Below are positions 58,532 to 64,000 of a stretch of DNA of 64,000 nucleotides, piece by piece. The translations under genes and the position numbers were made by a program. Position 1 is the stretch's first letter, and every line of letters begins with the position of its first letter. Under the pieces are notes generated by a model that saw only the letters and a program-made list of their open reading frames with translations, did no database searches and was not told where the DNA came from. The DNA comes from Chitinophaga sancti (GTDB lineage: Bacteria > Bacteroidota > Bacteroidia > Chitinophagales > Chitinophagaceae): contig NZ_CP139972.1 in the NCBI RefSeq assembly GCF_034424315.1, positions 4,526,001 through 4,590,000 of the forward strand. Direction: 5' to 3'.

Positions 58532-60115
58532 ATGTCAATTTCAAGAAGGGAGTTCCTTACCAAAACGGGAACAATGGCTGCTGCCTATCCGGCCATGCTG
58601 GCTCTAGGGATGTTAAAAGAGGCCCCTGCTCATGCTTTTTCACTTGATGGAAGTGGTAAAGGTAAGCACATCATCATCTTAGGTGCTGGTCTGGCAGGCA
58701 TGGCTGCTGCCTATGAATTATTAAAGCTCGGCTATCAGTGTACCATCCTGGAGGCACGTGAGCGATCGGGAGGACGTGTGTGGAGCATCCGGAAAGGGGC
58801 TACGCACCGGGAAACCGATCTTCCGCTACAGACAGCCAAATTTGATGAAGGACTTTATTTCAATGCGGGGCCTTCGAGAATTCCTCATCACCATGCGCTG
58901 ACCTTACATTATTGCCGGGAACTGCAGGTGCCAATCCAGGTGTATAACAACATTAACGAGGCGGCATATTTTTTTGCTGAGGGTAAAGGCTCACTTTCCA
59001 ATAAGAAGATCCGGGTTCGGGAAATCCACAATGATCTTCGGGGCTATACTGCAGAACTCCTTGCCAAGGCGATTGACCAGCACAAACTGGATACGGGTCT
59101 TAGTACTGAAGATACGCAGAAAATACTGGAATACCTGCGGGCAGAAGGTGGTTTGGACATTGATAAACTATACAAAGCGTCTGACAGGCGGGGCTACCTG
59201 GAAGGCCCTGGTGCCGGGGATCTGCCGGGGAAAATAGCGTCGCCGCATAGTCTGGCAGATATTATTAATTCCGGCCTGGCTGATCCTGATTTCTACAATG
59301 TATCTGAATATGTGTATGAACTACAAATGACCATGTTCCAGGCGATTGGCGGCAATGACCAGATTACAAAAGCCTTTGAGAAGAAGGTAGGCCAATGTAT
59401 TCATTTTGGTTGCGAGGTGACGGGGATCCATAACCAGGAGGAAGGGGTGAAGATTAGTTATAAGGATGGAAAAGGATCGAAAGAGTTGACAGCGGATTAT
59501 TGTATTTGCACGATCCCCACACCGGTGCTGAGTAATGTGGATAACAATTTCTCATCTGATGTGAGCAGGGCGATTGATTACATTCCTTATATGGTGACGG
59601 GGAAGATAGGGATGCAGTTTAAGCGGAGGTTCTGGGAAGAGGATGAACATATATATGGCGGGATTACACATACGAACAATGAGCTGACACAGATCTTTTA
59701 TCCTTCTTATGATTATTTATCGAAGAAGGGGATTTTGTTAGGCTATTACAATTTTAATGAGAAAGCACGACAGACAGGGAACCTGTCGCACCAGCAGCGG
59801 GAGAAGCTGGCAATGGATAAAGGGCGTTTGATCCATCCGCAGTATGATAAGGAGTTTGAAAATTCATTTTCTGTGAGCTGGCATAAGACGCCTTATAGTA
59901 TGGGCGGATGGGCGCTGTATAATAATACAACCAGGCAATCACATTATAAAAGCCTTTTGCAGGCGGATAAGCGGGTGTATTTCGCAGGGGAGCATACGAC
60001 TTATCTGAATGCATGGATGGCAGGAGCATTGGAATCAGCAAGAAGGACAGTGACGGATTTACATGCAAGGGTTTCTGAGCAAAGGATTTCTTATCCCATT
60101 ACAACCAATATCTAA
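58532..60115 (+). CDS. Tat-exported flavin amine oxidase (L-amino-acid oxidase-like)
   Basis: 527 residues. The N-terminus MSISRREFLTKTG is a twin-arginine signal followed by a weakly hydrophobic Ala-rich core, cleaved near AHA. FAD binding: HIIILGAGLAGMAAAYELL and EARERSGGRVWS. The C-terminal motif RVYFAGEHTTYLNAWMAGAL is the second FAD region of monoamine and L-amino-acid oxidases. The enzyme should oxidise amino acids or amines in the periplasm, releasing ammonia and peroxide. It is the first gene of an operon with 6- and 8-base gaps to the aminotransferase and Hint genes. Confidence 0.9.
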   Translation: MSISRREFLTKTGTMAAAYPAMLALGMLKEAPAHAFSLDGSGKGKHIIILGAGLAGMAAAYELLKLGYQCTILEARERSGGRVWSIRKGATHRETDLPLQTAKFDEGLYFNAGPSRIPHHHALTLHYCRELQVPIQVYNNINEAAYFFAEGKGSLSNKKIRVREIHNDLRGYTAELLAKAIDQHKLDTGLSTEDTQKILEYLRAEGGLDIDKLYKASDRRGYLEGPGAGDLPGKIASPHSLADIINSGLADPDFYNVSEYVYELQMTMFQAIGGNDQITKAFEKKVGQCIHFGCEVTGIHNQEEGVKISYKDGKGSKELTADYCICTIPTPVLSNVDNNFSSDVSRAIDYIPYMVTGKIGMQFKRRFWEEDEHIYGGITHTNNELTQIFYPSYDYLSKKGILLGYYNFNEKARQTGNLSHQQREKLAMDKGRLIHPQYDKEFENSFSVSWHKTPYSMGGWALYNNTTRQSHYKSLLQADKRVYFAGEHTTYLNAWMAGALESARRTVTDLHARVSEQRISYPITTNI

Positions 60116-60121
60116 AAACTC

Positions 60122-61378
60122 ATGACGATGCGTACCACCAACAAATCTATTAACAGGCGGGAATGGCTGAAGACCACCGCCCTATTTACAGGAGGCTTAA
60201 CCATGCTACCGGGCGTATTGCAGGCGGGAGCTTTAGCGGAGGGACCTGCTGAAGAGGCATCTGCTACTTTTGATGCGTTAACCCTTCCTGGAACATCCGC
60301 CTCTTCCAATTTACACAATGCTGAAAGGCTCTCCGGCTTACAGGCGGATGCCGCTTCAGCAGCACGTATACCAGGGCCACTCAAAGCACGCTTATTCGCC
60401 AACGAAAACCCATTCGGCCCATCTTCAATAGCCAAGAAAGCAATGATAGATTGTATGGATAATGGCTACCAATACCCGTTCATGTTACTTAAAGACCTGG
60501 AGGCAAAGATCTGTGCTTATGAAGGGATTGATGCAAACATGCTGATGACGAGTGCGGGATCATCTCCATTGCTATTAGGCTCTGCGATCACCTTATTGAG
60601 CAATGGCGGCAATATTGTGAGTGCAGATCCTACTTATGATGACTTACCTACCCGCTGTGAAAAGATAAAAGCTACCTGGATTAAAGTGCCTTTAAAACCA
60701 GACTATACACATGACCTGGATGCCATGGAAAAGGCAATAACCGCGGAGACGAAATTGGTGTATATCTGTAATCCGAATAACCCAACGGGTACAATTGTAG
60801 ATGTGGCGAAACTGAAAGATTTCTGTGAACGGGTGTCTAAAAAAGTACCTGTGTTTGTAGATGAAGCTTACATTGATTATCTCCCTGATCCTGCTGCGAC
60901 AACATTGATAGATGGGGTAAAGAAAGGGCAAAACATTATCATCGCCCGTACATTTTCTAAAGTATATGGTTTGGCAGGATTGCGGGTGGGTTATGTAATA
61001 GCGCAGCCTGCGATGATAGAATTATTAGGGCATTATGCAGCAGCGGGTGGCTATGCCTTGTCATTGCCGGCTATTACGGCGGCATTAGCGAGCTATAATG
61101 ATAAAGCTTATATCGATGAGGTGAAGAAAAAAATGGAAGCCAGTAAGCATTTCTTGTACGAGACTTTGAAAAGCGAGGGATATAGCTATATACCGTCTTA
61201 TACAAACTTTGTGATGTTTCCCTTGAAAATGGAGGGGCAGCGGTTTGTAGAGGAGATGTATAAGCGGGAAGTTGGATTACGTAACTGGAAATTAAACAAC
61301 CAGGACTGGTGCAGGATCAGCATTGGCCGGATGGATGAAATGCAGGCATTTGCAACTGCTTTTAAAGAATTATCTTAA
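60122..61378 (+). CDS. Tat-exported PLP-dependent aminotransferase (HisC-like)
   Basis: 418 residues. A Tat-like signal (NKSINRREWLKTTALFTGG) is followed by a Ser/Ala-rich linker of about 50 residues and then the aminotransferase fold. Motifs: FANENPFGPS, MTSAGSSPLLLGSAI, ICNPNNPTGTIVD, VFVDEAYIDYL and IIARTFSKVYGLAGLRVGY with the PLP Lys, ending with DWCRISIGRMDEM. Related enzymes are histidinol-phosphate or aromatic aminotransferases, normally cytoplasmic. Export of such an enzyme beside an amine oxidase is unusual and suggests extracytoplasmic amino-group chemistry. The actual substrate is unknown. Folded, PLP-loaded export is what Tat is used for. Confidence 0.9.
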   Translation: MTMRTTNKSINRREWLKTTALFTGGLTMLPGVLQAGALAEGPAEEASATFDALTLPGTSASSNLHNAERLSGLQADAASAARIPGPLKARLFANENPFGPSSIAKKAMIDCMDNGYQYPFMLLKDLEAKICAYEGIDANMLMTSAGSSPLLLGSAITLLSNGGNIVSADPTYDDLPTRCEKIKATWIKVPLKPDYTHDLDAMEKAITAETKLVYICNPNNPTGTIVDVAKLKDFCERVSKKVPVFVDEAYIDYLPDPAATTLIDGVKKGQNIIIARTFSKVYGLAGLRVGYVIAQPAMIELLGHYAAAGGYALSLPAITAALASYNDKAYIDEVKKKMEASKHFLYETLKSEGYSYIPSYTNFVMFPLKMEGQRFVEEMYKREVGLRNWKLNNQDWCRISIGRMDEMQAFATAFKELS

Positions 61379-61386
61379 ATAAGAAT

Positions 61387-62370
61387 ATGCGCACATTATT
61401 ATTATCATTGAGCTGTATGTTTTGGGTGGCTACAGCGATTGCACAATCAAGACCTATCCGGACAGATGAATATGAAAAAGCGAAGACATTTACGGTGAAG
61501 GACCTGGACAACGATACTTATGTGAAGTTTAATAATGCTTATGTATTGGATCGTTATGAGATGCGGAAGCCGTATATTATAACGGGGGATGATGGATTGA
61601 AAAAAAGAATTGACTTGTATCGTTTAGTGGCGAAGGATAGTATGCAGAATATTGGAACGGTGATATTTTATACGAATGAGAAGGGCGTATTATATACGGC
61701 AGTGTTACCGATATTTAATAGTAATGCGGAGATATGGAATAAATATTTTGAGGATATACATGCGATAGATAAGGTGGAGAAGAATTACGTATTAAAATTG
61801 TCTTATGTGCTTTCGCGGGAGTTTAGTTTTCAATTGTACAAGGGCATGAATGCGGGAAAGGATGTGAAGGCGGAGGCGGGAACGTATGGAACGGATATTT
61901 GTTTTCCGGGAGAGGAAGAGGTGATGTTGGCAGATGGGGGAAAGAAGGTGTTGAAAGATATTTTGCCGGGGGATAGGATCATTAGTCTGGATGCGGCGAC
62001 GCATAGGACGAGTGTGATGAAGGTGAAAGAGTTGGTGGTGCATGAGGCGAAGAATTATGCGATCACACAATTGCTGGCGGTGCATGTAGAGGTGGATGAG
62101 ATACGTGAGGCGCATGTGGTGAGGATATCAGGGAAAGTGTTGCAGGCAACGCCAAATCATCCGGTGCAGACCTCGGCGGGGAAGAAGCGGATAGGTGAGG
62201 TGAGAGATGGGGAGGAGTTGTTGTGTATGGATGAGAAGGGGGAGCGGGTGATGAGTTATGTGGTGGTGAGTAAGACGGAGAAGGCTGGTGGTATGCAGGC
62301 GGTGTATAATATTGTTGCGGAGGGAGAGGGAACGTTTATGATGAATGATGTGATGGTTTTGCAGAAGTGA
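61387..62370 (+). CDS. Secreted protein with C-terminal Hint (hedgehog/intein) domain
   Basis: 327 residues with a signal peptide ending IAQ (about residue 20). Residues 20-170 form an unknown domain (DEYEKAKTFTVKDLDNDTYV, KKRIDLYRLVAKDSMQNIG). From Cys about 176 the protein shows the Hint pattern: DICFPGEEEVMLADGGKKVL, KDILPGDRIISLD, then ATPNHPVQT with the block-B/F type His and ending VAEGEGTFMMNDVMVLQK. A terminal His-Asn pair for splicing is missing, so N-terminal cleavage (hedgehog-like or BIL-like) is more likely than splicing. It follows the aminotransferase gene by eight bases and closes the operon. The role in this context is undescribed. Confidence 0.82.
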   Translation: MRTLLLSLSCMFWVATAIAQSRPIRTDEYEKAKTFTVKDLDNDTYVKFNNAYVLDRYEMRKPYIITGDDGLKKRIDLYRLVAKDSMQNIGTVIFYTNEKGVLYTAVLPIFNSNAEIWNKYFEDIHAIDKVEKNYVLKLSYVLSREFSFQLYKGMNAGKDVKAEAGTYGTDICFPGEEEVMLADGGKKVLKDILPGDRIISLDAATHRTSVMKVKELVVHEAKNYAITQLLAVHVEVDEIREAHVVRISGKVLQATPNHPVQTSAGKKRIGEVRDGEELLCMDEKGERVMSYVVVSKTEKAGGMQAVYNIVAEGEGTFMMNDVMVLQK

Positions 62371-62382
62371 TATTTTTCTTTC

Positions 62383-62427
62383 TTTAAAAATCCCGTGTTT
62401 GCAAGGAGCAAATACGGGATTTTTAAA
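62383..62427. terminator. Bidirectional terminator
   Basis: TTTAAAAATCCCGT, an inner GTTTGC/GCAAAT stem and ACGGGATTTTTAAA form a long stem with A- and T-runs on the two sides, so it works on both strands. It separates the Hint gene from the convergent lipoprotein gene. Confidence 0.9.
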
Positions 62428-62438
62428 AATAATAACAT

Positions 62439-63188
62439 CTATTGTTGTAACATGGTATCCGTGGCTGGTGCCACTTCCTCACTATCTCCCACCGCATTTT
62501 CGAATTCTATCCTGCTCGTCTCCGACAAATCCTTCCTCAGCTCCATCTCCTTCGTATTCTTAACAAAATCCCCCTTTTGTATAATACAGATCGCCCCATA
62601 CACATTATTCATACTCAACTGCACCCACACCTCTGCCCCTCTATTCCTCAACACATAAGTATTCAACTCAATCCCTCCAAAACCCACTGTAAACCCTCGC
62701 TCCTTGTCATAAATCTCCACATCTCCCACTCTCTCCATCTCCGCCTTCGTAGGTATATCCGTACTCACTTTCACACCACCCACACTCTTTATCATCCTGT
62801 CAAAACTCTTTTCCACCCTCGAAATACTAAACATCGCCGGCCTACTCTCCTCTCTCACCAACTCCGCCTTAAACGACCTCCCTTCTACCGGCAATAATTT
62901 TCCATCTGCAAGAAAGTATTCCTCACCACGATCTTTCAGTTTCACGTTTCTATACTGATAACCCTTAGGCGCAGGAAAGAATGGGAAATTGCCCAGGTCT
63001 ATATTCGTACTGGGAATCTTGTTCATATCAAATGCAGCACGTGCTACAGTAGGATAAGTTTCTGCTGTATCGGCAGTGACCATTGTATCAGTGACAGTGC
63101 TATCTCTATGAACCATAGGCTGTTTGTGCGGTTGGCAGGCAGGGCATAGGTACAATAGAGGGATTAGAGCACAGAGATACCGTTTCAT
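62439..63188 (-). CDS. Lipoprotein with OmpA-family N-terminal-like domain
   Basis: 249 residues from the ATG at 63188 (MKRYLCALIPLLYLCPAC), where the lipobox ends at Cys18. Starting at 63212 would place eight residues before the signal. The mature part has a Thr/Asp-rich linker and then PFFPAPKGYQYRNVKLKDR, DGKLLPVEGRSFKAELV and FSISRVEKSFDRMIKSVGGV. That last segment resembles the N-terminal domain found in front of OmpA domains in envelope proteins, but the OmpA domain itself is absent. Probably an outer-membrane or periplasmic lipoprotein of unknown role. Confidence 0.65.
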   Translation of the reverse strand: MKRYLCALIPLLYLCPACQPHKQPMVHRDSTVTDTMVTADTAETYPTVARAAFDMNKIPSTNIDLGNFPFFPAPKGYQYRNVKLKDRGEEYFLADGKLLPVEGRSFKAELVREESRPAMFSISRVEKSFDRMIKSVGGVKVSTDIPTKAEMERVGDVEIYDKERGFTVGFGGIELNTYVLRNRGAEVWVQLSMNNVYGAICIIQKGDFVKNTKEMELRKDLSETSRIEFENAVGDSEEVAPATDTMLQQ

Positions 63189-63285
63189 AGAATGCATAAA
63201 TTTGGCTGACATTAAACAACAATCATGCTAATTAAAGTTGGATAGCTAGGATAACAAATATAATACGCTCATATTCAATATACAA

Positions 63286-63315
63286 GAGGCCAGCCAAAAA
63301 GATTCGGCTGACCTC
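63286..63315 (-). terminator. Hairpin after the EF-G-like gene
   Basis: GAGGCCAGCC and GGCTGACCTC pair with one mismatch around a ten-base loop about 90 bases past the stop of the leftward gene. Only a weak U-run (TTGTAT) follows on the minus strand. Confidence 0.55.
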
Positions 63316-63404
63316 AGGATTATTTAGGATTTACAATTTATGGAATGATGGATGCAGATTGGGGGATGCAGATGGTGGAGGAATTTGATTCACTCAAAAA
63401 ACCA

Positions 63405-64000
63405 CTACACGCCTACGCTCACCGGTGTATGCTCATAACCAGCAAAAGTGATTGAAGCTGTTGCCCTTCCTGCACACAAACTCCTCAATGTCGTCACATA
63501 ACCAAACAACTCTGCCAAAGGCACATCTGCCTTGATTACCTGGGCATTCCCTCTCATCTCCATATGACGGATCATTCCTCTCCTTCTATTCAAATCACCC
63601 GTTACAACACCTGTATATTCTTCAGGCGTTGTGACTTCCACACTCATCACAGGTTCCAACAATCGCGGGTTGGCTTTCGCCGCAGCGGTTCTAAACCCAA
63701 TGATTGCAGCGTGTTCAAAGTCTAAGGCATGAGAATCATTCTCATGGATCTGACCATCCAGCAATCGCACTTTCATAGATTGCATCGGGTACCCGGATAA
63801 TACGCCCGTCTTCATCGCTTCTTCAAAACCTTTTTGCACAGAAGGGATGTATTCTTTTGGAATAGCACCACCTTTTATCTCATTTACAAATTCCAGTCCT
63901 GCCAATCCATCAGTTCCCGGACCCAGCTCAAACTGAATCACGGCGAAACTACCACTACCGCCATTTTGTTTCTTATACACTTCTTTGTGGATCACCGATG
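63405..64000 (-). CDS. EF-G-like translational GTPase, C-terminal part (partial)
   Basis: The last about 198 codons of an elongation factor G-like protein, cut off at the window edge. Domain IV to V motifs are clear: KQNGGSGSFAVIQFEL, FVNEIKGGAIPKEYIPSVQK, LLEPVMSVEVTTPEEYTG, DLNRRRGMI and ADVPLAELFGYVTTLRSL followed by AGRAT. The main-type EF-G of this phylum has KQ.GGRGkfa and a VDSD-type tip, whereas here it reads GGSGSF and IHENDSHAL. The protein may therefore be a second EF-G (EF-G2 or ribosome-protection type) and not the housekeeping copy. The GTPase domain lies outside the window. Confidence 0.85.
   Translation of the reverse strand, partial: SVIHKEVYKKQNGGSGSFAVIQFELGPGTDGLAGLEFVNEIKGGAIPKEYIPSVQKGFEEAMKTGVLSGYPMQSMKVRLLDGQIHENDSHALDFEHAAIIGFRTAAAKANPRLLEPVMSVEVTTPEEYTGVVTGDLNRRRGMIRHMEMRGNAQVIKADVPLAELFGYVTTLRSLCAGRATASITFAGYEHTPVSVGV

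Noticed and set aside
1..64000. tRNA, rRNA, complete insertion sequences and conjugation genes
   Set aside because: None could be recognised by sequence patterns on either strand.

Overview
The window reads as chromosomal DNA of a Bacteroidota bacterium, most likely a soil or plant-litter Chitinophagaceae (Chitinophaga-like). Evidence: promoters of the TTTG-N19-TAnnTTTG type, few Shine-Dalgarno sequences, a type IX secretion sorting domain, many lipobox signal peptides, several secreted GH78 alpha-L-rhamnosidases, and family types typical of that phylum (small DUF6520-like protein, HTTM, DUF1345, eCIS-core proteins). No rRNA, tRNA, CRISPR array or complete insertion sequence was seen.

Layout. 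1-8.3 kb is a defence-like island: a membrane-spanning STAND NTPase with a propeller-like sensor whose apparent C-terminal TIR effector is broken by frameshifts, a small P-loop protein, and an overlapping RloA/RloB (ATPase plus TOPRIM-like) pair. 8.8-27.6 kb is carbohydrate-related: four GH78 rhamnosidases and an acyl esterase, interrupted by an eCIS-type effector with a nuclease-like C-terminus, a glycosyltransferase, a small winged-helix protein and a decayed FtsX-type permease. 27.9-38.9 kb holds an acyl-CoA dehydrogenase, a small protein behind a long leader, an aldo/keto reductase with its AraC regulator, an unrecognised coupled gene pair, a GMC oxidoreductase with its Tat-type small subunit, and a polytopic membrane protein. 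39-42.6 kb has three genes of uncharacterised or regulatory type, two of which share a promoter block. 42.7-50.3 kb has a DEAD-box helicase, membrane proteins, lipoproteins and many intergenic repeats. 50.6-54.2 kb is a compact NAD/ADP-ribose operon: NrtR-like Nudix regulator, NADAR, KptA/Tpt1, ADP-ribosylglycohydrolase and a PPP-type phosphatase. 55-58 kb has a DinB-like protein and a secreted PL9-type pectate lyase preceded by a LacI-type operator. 58.5-62.4 kb is a tight operon of a Tat-exported amine oxidase, a Tat-exported PLP aminotransferase and a secreted protein ending in a Hint domain. The window closes with a lipoprotein and the C-terminal part of an EF-G-like protein.

How it fits together: the rhamnosidases, esterase and PL9 lyase point to degradation of pectin or rhamnogalacturonan. 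The NAD operon looks like removal of ADP-ribose or 2'-phosphate from nucleic acids or proteins under NAD-responsive control.

The most unusual feature of the window is intergenic. At least eight unrelated diverged tandem arrays, a 71-bp palindromic element in three copies, and four genes (aldo/keto reductase, GMC oxidoreductase, DUF1345/HTTM junction, KptA) whose 3' ends recur just past the stop codon as diverged copies still recognisable at the amino-acid level.
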